Source of the DNA: Dyella flagellata
GTDB lineage: Bacteria; Pseudomonadota; Gammaproteobacteria; Xanthomonadales; Rhodanobacteraceae
Length of the DNA stretch: 64,000 nt
Assembly: GCF_030160275.1 (NCBI RefSeq)
Contig: NZ_BSOA01000043.1
Span: 62,001-126,000 of the forward strand
Direction of reading: 5' to 3'
In this document: positions 8,418-17,913 of the stretch, piece after piece
Layout: each line of letters begins with the position of its first letter
Numbering within the stretch: the stretch's first letter is position 1
Notes under the pieces: model-generated
The model's database searches: none
Seen by the model: only the letters and a program-made list of their open reading frames with translations
Told to the model about the DNA's origin: nothing
Translations under genes and position numbers: made by a program

Positions 8418-9371
8418 ATGTCGAATCGCTCATTGGACCTAGACTTCCTGCGCAAGCTTCCCATCGCAGGACTCTTCTTGGCACTAGGTACTTTGCCGGC
8501 GAAGGCAATAACGCCACCCGGGCAAGCGGTACCAGTGACCAAAGCCTCGGCGCAGGTCAGTCTTTTCGAGCCCGAGGCCGTATGGCCAAGCGGCAGCGAT
8601 TCGGCGCCCGCCTTCACGCCCGACGGCAAGACGGTGTTCTTCACCCACCGGGACGATGCCATCTCGATCATGATGGCCAGGTTACGCAACGACGTCTGGT
8701 CCAAACCCCAAGTCGCGCCCTTCTCGGGTAAATGGCGTGACATCGAGCCGGCCATGGCGCCGGACGGCTCTTACCTCGTGTTCGTTTCCAACCGACCGAC
8801 GAAGGCGGGCGGTGCGCCCCTGGATGGCTATTTTGGCGGGCGAACGCGACCTGGCGCGGGCGGCAATATCTGGCGGGTCGATCGCAAAGGCGACGTTTGG
8901 GGCGAACCCATGCGGCTTCCGGACGTCATCAACAGCAATTCGGCGATCTATTCGCCCGCTGTCGCCGCCGACGGCAGTATCTACTTCAACCAGCCCGATC
9001 CGGTGACCAGGAAGAGTCATGTGTATCGCGCGCAGGCCAAGCGCAATGGTTTCGAGACACCTGTCGCGCTATCGATCAGTGATGGGACTCATCCGGGCTA
9101 CGACGTGGCGGTCGCTCCCGACGAATCGTTTCTGGTCTTCTCGGCCAACCGCGCGCCGGCGGCGCAGGATCAGTCCTTGCTCTTCGTCGCTTTCCAGCGA
9201 AACGGCAAGTGGACCGAGCCGCAAGCGCTCGATCCCCACCTGGAAGGGATCGAGGCCCGGCTCAGTCCCGACCTCAAGACCCTCTATTTCCAAGCGGATG
9301 ACGCGACCCAAAGCAAGACTCATGGCCGGATTTTTCAGGTTCCGTTGCACGCATACATCGCCCCGCATTGA
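8418..9371 (+). CDS. Exported PD40/WD40-like beta-propeller protein
   Basis: A 317-residue protein. Residues about 8-32 are a signal peptide (LRKLPIAGLFLALGTLPAKA). The mature part carries several PD40 (TolB-like) propeller blades with their signature: SAPAFTPDGKTVFFTHRDD, IEPAMAPDGSYLVFVSNRP, YSPAVAADGSIYFNQPD, DVAVAPDESFLVFSANR and IEARLSPDLKTLYFQADD. Such periplasmic propellers usually mediate protein contacts; no catalytic domain is fused. The ATG at 8418 is chosen because it starts the leader. It is a stand-alone gene between a GTAG repeat and a small membrane protein gene. Confidence 0.83.
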   Translation: MSNRSLDLDFLRKLPIAGLFLALGTLPAKAITPPGQAVPVTKASAQVSLFEPEAVWPSGSDSAPAFTPDGKTVFFTHRDDAISIMMARLRNDVWSKPQVAPFSGKWRDIEPAMAPDGSYLVFVSNRPTKAGGAPLDGYFGGRTRPGAGGNIWRVDRKGDVWGEPMRLPDVINSNSAIYSPAVAADGSIYFNQPDPVTRKSHVYRAQAKRNGFETPVALSISDGTHPGYDVAVAPDESFLVFSANRAPAAQDQSLLFVAFQRNGKWTEPQALDPHLEGIEARLSPDLKTLYFQADDATQSKTHGRIFQVPLHAYIAPH

Positions 9372-9550
9372 GGCAAGCGCGCTAACGGCATGTCATTGCA
9401 TTATGTATGCAAACCGACTCATGGACGGTGCCTTCAAACGATCATGACGTTCGGCTAACGGCTTGGTGTGCATGTTTGGTTGTGTGCTGCCGCATGAGCA
9501 GTTTTGCCCTGGTAGCCCACTTCGACCTCGGAGGTCCCGAAGGATCCCCC

Positions 9551-9922
9551 ATGCAGAACACTTCTCTTAGCCTCATGGTGATACAGCTTGTGCTGGTCGC
9601 CGTCCTGTCGCTGATCGGAGCATCCCTGGTGGTGCTCATTCCGGCGATGATCTATCGAAAAGGCATGCCGGAACGACGCGAGATCAAGTGGGCCGCCAAT
9701 TTTTGCCTGTTTCTCGGCATCCTCGCCGCACTCGGCATGTTTGACATGTTCCTCAGGAACGGTGGCGAAAGCGGCCTGTTCGCGCTGTTGATGTTGGGCA
9801 TTTCAGCGGCCTACTGGTTTTGCCTCAGGCATTGGTCGACTCGCCCCGGCCTGAAGCCCAAGCTCAATCCGCGACGGGTGCGAACGCATCGGGCCCGGAT
9901 GGACATGATTTCCCACCGGTGA
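9551..9922 (+). CDS. Small integral membrane protein (123 aa)
   Basis: Three predicted transmembrane segments at about residues 7-33 (MVIQLVLVAVLSLIGASLVV), 47-64 (ANFCLFLGILAALGMF) and 74-90 (LFALLMLGISAAYWF), and a basic C-terminal tail rich in Arg. AAGGA seven bases before the ATG at 9551 supports the start. No family is recognised. It converges with the hybrid kinase gene 32 bp further on. Confidence 0.7.
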   Translation: MQNTSLSLMVIQLVLVAVLSLIGASLVVLIPAMIYRKGMPERREIKWAANFCLFLGILAALGMFDMFLRNGGESGLFALLMLGISAAYWFCLRHWSTRPGLKPKLNPRRVRTHRARMDMISHR

Positions 9923-9954
9923 GTAGCTTGCGTCTCGCGCTGCCAATCGGTCTG

Positions 9955-11784
9955 TCAGTCGTCGTTCAAGGTCGCCCGTAGTGCTTCAGCCAGCTCCCGG
10001 ATGGTGAACGGCTTGGCCAAAAGGCGCGTTTGATCGTTACGCTGGGTGCGATCGATGATGTCGCGCGGATAGCCACTCATCAGCAGGACCCGCAGCTCCG
10101 GATAGCGCTTGGTCATCTCCCTGGCCAGGGTCACGCCGCTGGGGCCGGGCATCACCACGTCCGTCAACAAAATCGAAACTTCCGGGTGCTCCCTCAATAC
10201 CTGTTCTGCCGCTTCGGCGCCATCGGCTTCCAGGGCGGTGTAACCCAGCTCTTCCAACACACCTTTCGCCAGTTCACGCACGTCCGGGTCGTCTTCCACC
10301 ACCAGGACGACATGCGGGAGCGCCGAAACCGGGGTGTCTGCGTGTTCCCCATGGTGGTTATTCGCCATGGGCGCGCGAGGCAGATACAACTTGATGGTGG
10401 TGCCCGCGCCAGGTGTGCTTTCCATGGCGATGTGGCCATTGGATTGGAGCACAAAGCCGTGGATCTGGCTCAAGCCCAGGCCAGTGCCGCGACCGACGGC
10501 CTTCGTCGTGAAGAAAGGCTCGAACACCCTTTGCATGACCTCGGGCGTCATGCCTTGGCCGGTGTCAGCGACGGACACCATTACGTAATCGCCCGCCAGC
10601 ATCCCTTCGTTTTGCCCGGCATGTTGTTGGTCGAAACTCGCATTGGCGGTTGTGATGATGAGTTGTCCACGGCTGTCCATGGCGTCACGACTGTTTACGG
10701 CCAGATTGAGAATCGCACTTTCAAGCTGAGTCCGGTCCACATACGCCGGCCAGGACAAGTCGGCGAGGTCCAACTTGATGGCGATGTTTTCCCCCAGGGT
10801 GCGAGTGAGGATGGTGGACATCTCATGCACACAGGCGTTGACGTCGACGGCAGTAGGGCGCAGGGCCTGTCGCCGGGAAAACGCCAGCAGCCGCTTGGTC
10901 AGGTCGGCCGCCTTGCCTGCGCCCAAAAGGGCGTTGCCGATGAATTTTCCGGCGTCACCGACGCCTCGCTCCAGTCGCAGTTGGGCGATTTCCAGATTGC
11001 CGACCACCACCGCGAGCATGTTGTTGAAATCATGTGCAATGCCACCCGTCAGTTGCCCGAGGGTGTCCATTTTCTGCACGTGCCGCAACTGCGCCTCGGT
11101 GGCCGCTTGTTGATGGATTTGCTCCTTGAGCACGGCGTTCTTCAAGGCAAGCTCAGTGTGTTGCCGTTCTCCTTGCCGGATGACGAATATGCCCAGAAGG
11201 AAGGCAACCAGCGTGGAGGCGATGATGGCGCCAACCAGCATCTGTTGCTGGAGATGGAACTGTTGCAGGCGGCTCTGCTCCAGGTGTTCCTCGCCATCAT
11301 CCAGTTGACGAACCAGTGCTCGGATTTGCGTCATCAAGGCCAGGCCATGATCATCGTTGACGATGGCCAGGGCGCTTGCCGGGCCGGAGGTATCGTAGAG
11401 CTGGATCGTGTGTTCCAGCTCCGCCATTTTCTGGCCGATGACGGCATGCAACTGGTCCAGAATCCGCAGTTGGGTATCCGTGCGGGCCATCAGCGTCTGT
11501 AGCCGCGAACAGGTCTGGTCCAATTCCTTGCCGGCGCCATGATAGGGAACCAGATAGTCGGACTTCCCGGTCAGCAGATAACCCCGCTGTCCCGTCTCCG
11601 CATCTTTGACTTCGTTGGAAAGTTTTTCGATGGCATGGCGTGCTTCAAGCGACTGGCTGGCAAGGCGAAAGGCATGGGCACTGTTGACGGATGCAAGGAT
11701 CGCCAGTGCACAAGCCTGCAACAAGAGCAGAAATCCCGCCAGGATCTCCATGCGAACGATCGTGATTCTTTGTACAACAGCCAT
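9955..11784 (-). CDS. CHASE3 hybrid sensor histidine kinase with C-terminal receiver
   Basis: A 609-residue membrane kinase. Order: TM1 at about 13-34; periplasmic CHASE3 domain at 35-180 with the hallmark [15 protein letters not shown]2 at 182-203; HisKA with His251 (GGIAHDFNNML); HATPase_c ending with the GTGLGLSQIHGF box; receiver domain at about 485-605 with phospho-acceptor Asp in LLTDVVMPGPSG and the conserved Lys in LLAKPFT. It should phosphorylate its own receiver; no separate response regulator is adjacent. The ATG at 11784 is chosen over a GTG at 11805 because it aligns exactly with the start of its paralogue at 58711. Confidence 0.88.
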   Translation of the reverse strand: MAVVQRITIVRMEILAGFLLLLQACALAILASVNSAHAFRLASQSLEARHAIEKLSNEVKDAETGQRGYLLTGKSDYLVPYHGAGKELDQTCSRLQTLMARTDTQLRILDQLHAVIGQKMAELEHTIQLYDTSGPASALAIVNDDHGLALMTQIRALVRQLDDGEEHLEQSRLQQFHLQQQMLVGAIIASTLVAFLLGIFVIRQGERQHTELALKNAVLKEQIHQQAATEAQLRHVQKMDTLGQLTGGIAHDFNNMLAVVVGNLEIAQLRLERGVGDAGKFIGNALLGAGKAADLTKRLLAFSRRQALRPTAVDVNACVHEMSTILTRTLGENIAIKLDLADLSWPAYVDRTQLESAILNLAVNSRDAMDSRGQLIITTANASFDQQHAGQNEGMLAGDYVMVSVADTGQGMTPEVMQRVFEPFFTTKAVGRGTGLGLSQIHGFVLQSNGHIAMESTPGAGTTIKLYLPRAPMANNHHGEHADTPVSALPHVVLVVEDDPDVRELAKGVLEELGYTALEADGAEAAEQVLREHPEVSILLTDVVMPGPSGVTLAREMTKRYPELRVLLMSGYPRDIIDRTQRNDQTRLLAKPFTIRELAEALRATLNDD

Positions 11785-12157
11785 AATGCAACCAAGCAGA
11801 CGCACGTACGTGAGTTACGTAAAGAGATGAACGGTCCCTTGAAAAACGATGACTGACCAACGCGCCGTTGTTCAGCCGGAAGCCACGCATCGATGTGCGT
11901 GGTTCAAGCCAAAGGTAGGCGGTATTGCGTTGGAAAGTGGAACGTCGAGACCGCTGATCCATGCGTCCGAGATGGCTGTGTTCGATCGCGTTGCATGAAC
12001 CACAGCCACCAGCAGTAATGCTGCTGCTGGCTGGGTTGCATGTATGATCGCTGGCGATACCGCGCAGCCATCGGCCCTGTTCCAGACGCTACGATAAAAG
12101 ATGGTCAAATGCGCAGCAAGCAAACGGACTCGACAGTATCCGGATGGCCTAGGGATG
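11785..12157. other. Gene-free stretch, probable promoter region of the hybrid kinase
   Basis: No frame here has coding character. There is one imperfect hairpin (CCAGCAG ... CTGCTGG, about 12010-12031) without a T-run, which could end transcription from the YceI gene. Otherwise nothing is recognised. Confidence 0.4.
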
Positions 12158-12859
12158 CTAGTGCGATTTGCCCGCAGCACCCGCCAGCGCGGGACCCGTG
12201 AACTCGGCCTCGATCGTCACGTCGATCAAGTCACCTACGCCCATGGTGGTGCCCGGCGCGGGTACGCCGTAGCCCATCCCGAAATCGGAGCGCTTGAAGG
12301 TGCCATGGGCGGAAAATCCGATGCGCGCGTGCGGGTCCATGTCAGGCATGCCTGGATAACCACCGTTATAAGTGGCGGTTAGCATCAATGGGCGGGTGAC
12401 CCCGTGCAGTTTCAAGCTACCCATGATTTCGAAGCTCTTGGTGCCGGTCATGCGAATCTTTTCCGAGCTAAAGACGATATCGGGATACTGGGCGGCATCC
12501 AGGAGCTTGGGTCCTTCCACGATATCCGTGCACATCTTCGGCGCCGCATCCATTTGCAGCGAAGCGGCATCGATCGTGGCCGTTAGCTTGGAGGAGGGGA
12601 TGTTGCGCGGATCAAACGTCAAAGTGGCATCGAAGCGGCTGAATCGCGTGGTGTAGGTCGAGAACCCCATGTGGTTGACACGAAGTTGCAGACTCGCGTG
12701 AGCCTTGTCGATGCTGTACGCCCCGGCCGGCGGTGCCGTCATGGCGGGTGGCGTGGACGAATCGGCGGCGTGGGATGCTGTGCAAGGCATGCCGAGCAGG
12801 ATGGCAACCGCGCCTACCATCAACGGCTGCAAAGTTTTTGGGACGGTGTTGTTGTTCAT
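12158..12859 (-). CDS. YceI-family periplasmic protein
   Basis: A 233-residue protein with a signal peptide at residues 1-32 (LMVGAVAILLGMPCTASHA). The mature part is the YceI lipocalin-like barrel: AYSIDKAHASLQLRVNHMG opens it, then FSRFDATLTFDPRNIPSSKL, KLHGVTRPLMLTATYN and IGFSAHGTFKRSDFGMGYG, all typical. YceI proteins bind long isoprenoid chains or lipids in the periplasm. Often a cytochrome b561 gene is adjacent, but not here. Monocistronic. Confidence 0.92.
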   Translation of the reverse strand: MNNNTVPKTLQPLMVGAVAILLGMPCTASHAADSSTPPAMTAPPAGAYSIDKAHASLQLRVNHMGFSTYTTRFSRFDATLTFDPRNIPSSKLTATIDAASLQMDAAPKMCTDIVEGPKLLDAAQYPDIVFSSEKIRMTGTKSFEIMGSLKLHGVTRPLMLTATYNGGYPGMPDMDPHARIGFSAHGTFKRSDFGMGYGVPAPGTTMGVGDLIDVTIEAEFTGPALAGAAGKSH

Positions 12860-13035
12860 GACGAAGGATTCCGTATCAAGTTGAAGTATCCCGCTTGGCG
12901 GCTTGCGCCCCTTACGGTTCCGCGTGCCATGCGCTCAGTCGCGCACTCCGCCATCCATGCAACGAACGATTGCCTGCGAAATCGACATTTTCCCCCGTAT
13001 GCCATGGTGCCTGGGCACGGTCATGGCTGCGCTGC

Positions 13036-13109
13036 GTAGGCTGGGATGCCAATCCCAGCATCACCATGCATGCCGCGCAAGCCATGCTGGGATTGCCATC
13101 CCAGCCTAC
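13036..13109. repeat. GTAG-type palindromic repeat (copy 2)
   Basis: Inverted 24-bp units with one mismatch, separated by 26 bp. The left begins GTAGGCTGGGAT, the right ends ATCCCAGCCTAC. Located between two genes that both read on the minus strand. Confidence 0.87.
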
Positions 13110-13684
13110 ACGGTGATCTCTGGGTCATTATCTTTCGCTTAGCTTGCGTGCATCCATGCCATAAGTCATGGCTTCCAACCCTAAACTTTCCCTCTAAATC
13201 TCGTACGTATAGCTGGCCATCAGGAAGGCCGTCACACCTAAATGGAAGCTGATCCGCGCGTAGCTGGTTACACTTTTTTTTCACGGATCATCACTAAATT
13301 TTGTACTCGGGCTGACGGGTCCTCTTTAGAGAGGGAAGTCCTTTGGACTTGGAATTTCTCCTGCACTCGATAGCACACCTATTTGTGGCGTACGCCCCGT
13401 ACTCGCCAACGTGGCGTGGTTTTACCATCTCGGCTCCCTTTGCCGAACTCCTTTTAAAAAGTCATTTGAGGTGCCTGCCGGGAATGGCATCTGTATCGCT
13501 TTCGGAGGTGCTGCAGGAAGGTGGCCGCAGAGGGCTATGGGATGCTTGCGTTGACCCGGAGTATCAAATGGATATCGTTGTAATCCGCTGGGTATGCAGG
13601 GAAACAATCCAACAGGCACCTGCTGGCGCCAGCCAGGCATTGCGCAACAGCCAATGATGGCTATCGCCACTCATGGGATAGGGG
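13110..13684. other. AT-richer gene-poor stretch
   Basis: Composition is visibly lower in GC at 13110-13480. A possible 104-codon frame with a TTG start at 13343 and GAGGGA upstream ends at 13657. It has an unusual amino-acid makeup and no recognisable domain, so it is not called as a gene. It may be a decayed gene. Confidence 0.35.
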
Positions 13685-13966
13685 CTAGGCGCGAGGCTTT
13701 TCGGCTGCGCAGATTGGGGCCTCTTCCTTGAGCCAACACCACACTTGATGTTGCTTGATCTCATCGATGATCAAGCCTCGATGCACCAAAAAGGCGTCGA
13801 GCGCGTCCTGCATCAAGTGTAAAAGCTCCTCCGGCAGCGTCGCGTCGCATCCCCATTCCTTCCATTGGTTGACCCTGTACGCTTGATGGTTGATCGACAG
13901 CCGCGCCTCGGCAATGTGCCGATCGGCGATCGACAAGGCGGAATTGGCGGCGGCAAGGCTTCTCAC
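13685..13966 (-). CDS. Hypothetical protein (93 aa)
   Basis: A GTG start preceded by GGAGG seven bases away, with good GC-rich third positions through the frame. The protein is probably all-helical: SLAAANSALSIADRHIAEAR at the start, ELLHLMQDALDAFLVH in the middle, and a Trp-rich QVWCWLKEEAP end. It has no signal peptide and no membrane segment. No family is recognised. It is divergent from the next small gene at 14133. Confidence 0.68.
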   Translation of the reverse strand: MRSLAAANSALSIADRHIAEARLSINHQAYRVNQWKEWGCDATLPEELLHLMQDALDAFLVHRGLIIDEIKQHQVWCWLKEEAPICAAEKPRA

Positions 13967-14132
13967 AATGCGCCCTCCAACCTGACTGATCTATGGCTAG
14001 CGCAACGATATGGTGCGTATGTTATTCCACCTGAAGTAGAGGTCAGGTTAAGCTGATATGTCGATCAAGCTCGGCTGATCCATGGGCGCCGACGACTTCC
14101 ATAGGCTCACGCAAGCAAGTTGGAGTGCTGCG

Positions 14133-14462
14133 ATGGCTCGTCAACCATTGAACGTAGAGACGCTCTATAAACTGGGAGACTGCGCGCAGGAGTACCTGGC
14201 GGCCGCATCGAAAATAAATCCGCTGTATGCAGCGAAAGACACTGTGATGTCGATCCAAGGCATGGTCGGTCTGGCCAAGGAAGCCGCGGGCATCGTACCC
14301 GCGCAAGGAAGTGCGATGGATTTCACCATGCGTGCGATAGATGCCAAGGATATAGCTGCCGTGCTGGACTATTCACGTGAAATGCTGCGGGCCTTGTCCC
14401 GTACCGAATCGACGAACGTTCGGGGTGCGATGCTTTATGCCTGGTTCCAGGGGGCGTGCTAG
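14133..14462 (+). CDS. Hypothetical helical protein (109 aa)
   Basis: The ATG at 14133 has GGAG seven bases upstream; the longer frame from 14082 lacks such a site. The protein is soluble and alpha-helical, with NVETLYKLGDCAQEYLAAAS and a second helix MVGLAKEAAGIVPAQGS, ending YAWFQGAC. The style recalls phasin-like or poly(3-hydroxyalkanoate)-associated small proteins, but this is only a resemblance. No conserved catalytic motif is visible. Confidence 0.6.
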   Translation: MARQPLNVETLYKLGDCAQEYLAAASKINPLYAAKDTVMSIQGMVGLAKEAAGIVPAQGSAMDFTMRAIDAKDIAAVLDYSREMLRALSRTESTNVRGAMLYAWFQGAC

Positions 14463-14928
14463 GGATGAGTTTGGCCCGAACGGCCTGTTGCTCTTGCATC
14501 CAGCTGGCGGCAATCACCACGGCCGAGCCTGTTCGCATTTTCGTTTGCCAACGCGTTCCATTTCATTGAAAGATGCTATCGCCAGGCATTTCTTATTACC
14601 GATAGTTCCATTTCGATGAAAAGCGCGCCAAGTCTCTATTGACGAATCTCGATAATCTTTGAAGGCCATTCCCTATCGAAAAGTCGAAGGGGCGATCTTT
14701 TGTTTTGCGTGTGCATGGCTTGGATAAATGCGCGCTGGGATCGACGGTTGCCCGTTTAAAAAAATCGTAGCCATTGCATGAACGATGGCGACCCATTACG
14801 AAAGCGCGTATCGTAACCGGGCGCATATAACAAGTATGCGTACTTGCGCGAACGCTCATCGGCACCGCCCACGTCGACGTTCACAAGGGGGCGCGGTCAC
14901 CTAACGTAACAGACAGGAGACCACCGAT
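14463..14928. other. Gene-free stretch with a short direct repeat
   Basis: The AT-richer gap holds two copies of GTTCCATTTC-(A/G)-(T)-TGAAA-like sequence (about 14555-14571 and 14605-14621) exactly 50 bp apart. It also has a likely promoter region for the secreted protein gene at 14929. No coding frame is convincing. Confidence 0.4.
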
Positions 14929-16779
14929 ATGAAGACTCGACTGCTCTTCGCAGTGGCGGTGATGGCGTTCGCTACCTGTGCCATGGGTGCGACCCCAACC
15001 GTTCTCAAGCTGCAACGAGGGGGCACGACGGTACCAACGACCACGCTGCTTGGGGGCGCGCCGCTGACAAACCTGGAGCTGGACCCGGCCATGACGGGCG
15101 GTGATACCGATTCAATCAATGCCAACGGTCTGGGATTGAAGCAGATAGTCAATCGCAGCATTGCGCATGGTCACGCTGGCAGCAACAGGATCGGCAATGC
15201 CACGCGCGCCAAGTCGAACCCTGGGCTCCTGCGCGGTTTCGACGGCCTCAACTTCTTCGACCAGCGTTTTGCCAATGGCGGCAACCAGTTTTCGGTGGAA
15301 CCGCCCGATCAAGGCTTGTGTGCCGGCAACGGCTTCGTCATGGAGAGTGTCAACGACGTACTGTCGATCTATGACCGTTCGGGCAACGAACTGGTGGGGC
15401 CTGTCGATCTCAATACGTTCTACGGCTACCCGGCGGCGATCAATCGCGGCACTCTTGCGTATGGACCTGAAATCACCGACCCCTCCTGTTACTTCGATGC
15501 GGCGACGCAGCGTTGGTTCCAGGTTGCGTTGACGCTCGATCATATCGGCACGACACCGTTTCTGGCCGGCACCAATCACCTGGACCTCGCGGTCAGCAAG
15601 ACCTCCGATCCGACCGGTGGCTGGATCATCTACAGCTTGCCCGTGCAAAACAATGGCACGCAAGGCACCCCGGATCACGGCTGTGATCTCGGCTTCTGCC
15701 TGGGCGACTATCCCCACATGGGTGCCGATGCCAACGCGATCTTCCTGACCACCAACGAGTTCTCCTTGTTCGGCTCGGCTTTTTACGGCGCGCAGATCTA
15801 CGTCGTCTCCAAGCACGCGTTGGCCTCAGGCGCAGCATCAGCGAATGTAGTGCTGTTCAACACGGGCAGTCCGGCCGTTTCGGTGGAGGGATTTGCGGTG
15901 ATACCGTCCATCGCGTCCGGTGGGCATTTTGCCAGCCTACATGGTGGAACCGAGTACCTCCTTAGCTCGGACGCCGTGTTCAGCAATGCTGGCACGTCGA
16001 ACAACCTCTGGTTATGGTCGGTGTCGAACACGCGGGCTATCGATACCATGCCTGCGAACGTGACATTGAATTTCTCGTCGCTGACCGTGCAACAGTATGC
16101 CGTACCAACCAGTCTGGCCGAGCAGAAGGCAGGCGATACGCCCTTGCTCGACTGTTTTGCAACCAGTTGCGCGCCGACCTATCTCGGCTATCCGACCAAC
16201 GTCTATCCTGGGCCGCGCGCCTTGGCGGTGAATGATTCGCGCATGGAGCAGGTGAGCTACGCCAACGGCATGCTCTGGAGCACGCTGGATACCGATGTCT
16301 TGCTGGCTGACAGCAGTCATGGTTCGGGCATCGATTACTACGTCATCAATCCGAACACCGGCTTCGTCTCTGCCAACAACACGCTGGCCTTGCCAGATGC
16401 GAATCTGACCTATGGCGCGGCGGCCATCAAGCAAAACGGAAACGGTGTCATCGCGTTCACCGTGGTTGGCCCCAACGACTATCCGAGTGCCGGCTACGCC
16501 AGCTTCGATGCGAAGACCGGTGCTGGCCCAGTGCATGTCGCCGCGGCGGGCGCCGGTCCTTGGGACGGTTTTACCGGCATTCCATTCTTCGGTAGCGGCC
16601 CGCGTTGGGGCGATTACGGAGCGGCTGTGGTTGACGGCAACTCGATCTGGATCGCGTCCGAGTACATCGCGCAAACGTGCACCTTGGCCCAATACTTGAC
16701 CTCTCCGATCGGTCAATGCGGCGGAACGCGTGGTGCTCTGGGCAATTGGGCGACGCGTATCTCGCTTCTCGGATTCTGA
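14929..16779 (+). CDS. Large secreted protein of unknown function (616 aa), propeller-like
   Basis: AGGAG about 9 bases before the ATG; residues 1-20 are a signal peptide (LLFAVAVMAFATCAMGA). The mature protein has paired cysteines (PPDQGLCAGNG, DPSCYFDAATQRWFQ, HGCDLGFCLGDYPHMG, LLDCFATSCAP, QTCTLAQ and QCGGTRG) that probably form disulfides. Repeated W/F-rich strands suggest a beta-propeller. A motif DYPHMGADANAIFLTTNEF is typical of a family of exported proteins without known function. No catalytic residues are recognised. It is single, with a repeat cluster downstream. Confidence 0.83.
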   Translation: MKTRLLFAVAVMAFATCAMGATPTVLKLQRGGTTVPTTTLLGGAPLTNLELDPAMTGGDTDSINANGLGLKQIVNRSIAHGHAGSNRIGNATRAKSNPGLLRGFDGLNFFDQRFANGGNQFSVEPPDQGLCAGNGFVMESVNDVLSIYDRSGNELVGPVDLNTFYGYPAAINRGTLAYGPEITDPSCYFDAATQRWFQVALTLDHIGTTPFLAGTNHLDLAVSKTSDPTGGWIIYSLPVQNNGTQGTPDHGCDLGFCLGDYPHMGADANAIFLTTNEFSLFGSAFYGAQIYVVSKHALASGAASANVVLFNTGSPAVSVEGFAVIPSIASGGHFASLHGGTEYLLSSDAVFSNAGTSNNLWLWSVSNTRAIDTMPANVTLNFSSLTVQQYAVPTSLAEQKAGDTPLLDCFATSCAPTYLGYPTNVYPGPRALAVNDSRMEQVSYANGMLWSTLDTDVLLADSSHGSGIDYYVINPNTGFVSANNTLALPDANLTYGAAAIKQNGNGVIAFTVVGPNDYPSAGYASFDAKTGAGPVHVAAAGAGPWDGFTGIPFFGSGPRWGDYGAAVVDGNSIWIASEYIAQTCTLAQYLTSPIGQCGGTRGALGNWATRISLLGF

Positions 16780-16805
16780 GTCTTTGGACCGATGAATGTT
16801 CCTTG

Positions 16806-16836
16806 CTCCCTCCCCTATGTGTAGTGGGGGAGGGAG
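16806..16836. repeat. GC-rich CTCCCTCCCC hairpin (single unit)
   Basis: CTCCCTCCCCTA and the complementary TGGGGGAGGGAG form a hairpin 26 bp after the stop of the secreted protein gene. It matches one half of the longer inverted repeat at 28529-28652, so it is a second repeat family of the genome and may also terminate transcription. Confidence 0.6.
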
Positions 16837-16871
16837 AGGGCAAGCTCGCGGTGAACGCAAAAACTGCCGCA

Positions 16872-16950
16872 AGCGCGTAGGCTGGGATGTCAATCCCAGC
16901 ATCGGGATGCCGTATGGAAAAGCTGGGATTGGCATCCCAGCCTACGCGCT
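16872..16950. repeat. GTAG-type palindromic repeat (copy 3)
   Basis: The core (16877-16945) is a pair of inverted 24-bp units with one mismatch. The palindrome extends outward by AGCGC/GCGCT on each side. It lies between convergent genes (secreted protein and ParB-like protein), a position where it can act as a two-way terminator. Confidence 0.87.
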
Positions 16951-16971
16951 ATCTGCCGTCCACGGCGCTAT

Positions 16972-17796
16972 TCACGCCGACGCAGCCCGCAAATCGGCCA
17001 GCTCTTTGCGCAGCGCCGCGTTTTCTTCTTGCAGCTGGGCGACCTGCCGGCGCAGTCGTGTCAGTTCGTCTGCATCGTCGTCGATACCCGGCTCGGCTGA
17101 AGCCGTGATCGGCTCCTTGGCGGGTTTTTCCTTGCGCTTGGATTCGCGCACGCGCCGCGCCACCTCCTTGAGTTCCTTGCTGCCCGCCAGGGCGGCTTCG
17201 CGCTGTTCCTCTTCCGGCAGGCTCGACACCGCAGCCGCGGCATTGATGGAGATCACGCCCGAGCGCACGGCCGCCACGACCTCGGGGGCCGCCTGCTTCT
17301 GGATCTTTTCGATCAGTGCCACTTGATTGCCGCTGAGCTTGGCCTCGCGCGCGAGCGCTTCTCGGCTAGGCGGGCGCTCGGTGGCGGCGGCCGTGGCCGG
17401 TTCGTCGGCGGAAGCGGCCTCGCCCTCGTGCTCGGTGGCAGGCTCAGGGGCTGCCGCAACCTGGACGGCGGATCGTTGCGCCAGGATCTCGCGCTTGCGT
17501 AGCGCCAGCACGCCACGCTGGAAATCCGACACGCTGCGCCGGCCCAGGTGTTGGTCGATCATCCATAGATGCACGTCCTCAATCGACTGGAAACGGGGGT
17601 TCTGTACGGTCTGGAACGGCAAGCCGTGCTGCTGGCAAATGCCGTAGCGATTGTGCCCGTCCACCAGCACGTTGCCCCATAGCACCAGGGCGTCGCGGCA
17701 ACCTTCCGCCAGCAGACTGCGCTCCAACGACTCGTGTTCCTCCGGCGTCAGAGGGTCGATGTAGGCCTTGAGTTCTTGGTTGACGACGATGTCCAT
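16972..17796 (-). CDS. ParB/Srx-like nuclease-fold protein with C-terminal coiled coil
   Basis: A 274-residue cytoplasmic protein. Residues 1-95 resemble the ParB N-terminal fold (YIDPLTPEEHESLERSLLAEG, DALVLWGNVLVDGHNRYGIC). Residues about 140-205 form an HTH-like segment (SREALAREAKLSGNQVALIEK). Residues about 245-272 form a coiled coil (ELTRLRRQVAQLQEENAALR). It lacks a ParA partner and a visible parS, so a chromosome-segregation role is not supported. It more likely resembles the orphan ParB-like proteins of Xanthomonadales. ATG at 17796 is preferred to the TTG before it. The gene is bracketed by two GTAG repeats. Confidence 0.75.
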   Translation of the reverse strand: MDIVVNQELKAYIDPLTPEEHESLERSLLAEGCRDALVLWGNVLVDGHNRYGICQQHGLPFQTVQNPRFQSIEDVHLWMIDQHLGRRSVSDFQRGVLALRKREILAQRSAVQVAAAPEPATEHEGEAASADEPATAAATERPPSREALAREAKLSGNQVALIEKIQKQAAPEVVAAVRSGVISINAAAAVSSLPEEEQREAALAGSKELKEVARRVRESKRKEKPAKEPITASAEPGIDDDADELTRLRRQVAQLQEENAALRKELADLRAASA

Positions 17797-17913
17797 CAAA
17801 ATCCGCGCGGTCCGGTATCAGCAGAAAAGGGCGCGCATTGTAATGGGCCGGGCTGGGAAGGGAACACCGTGACGGCCGGGCATCATTCGTCGGCTTGACA
17901 CCGTTGATGAATC

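Noticed and set aside
12010-12031. CCAGCAG/CTGCTGG hairpin as a terminator
   Set aside because: Imperfect pairing context and no T-run; distance of about 130 bp from the nearest gene end.
13343-13657. A 104-codon frame with TTG start
   Set aside because: It has GAGGGA upstream but atypical composition and codon use and no recognisable fold; treated as possible gene remains.
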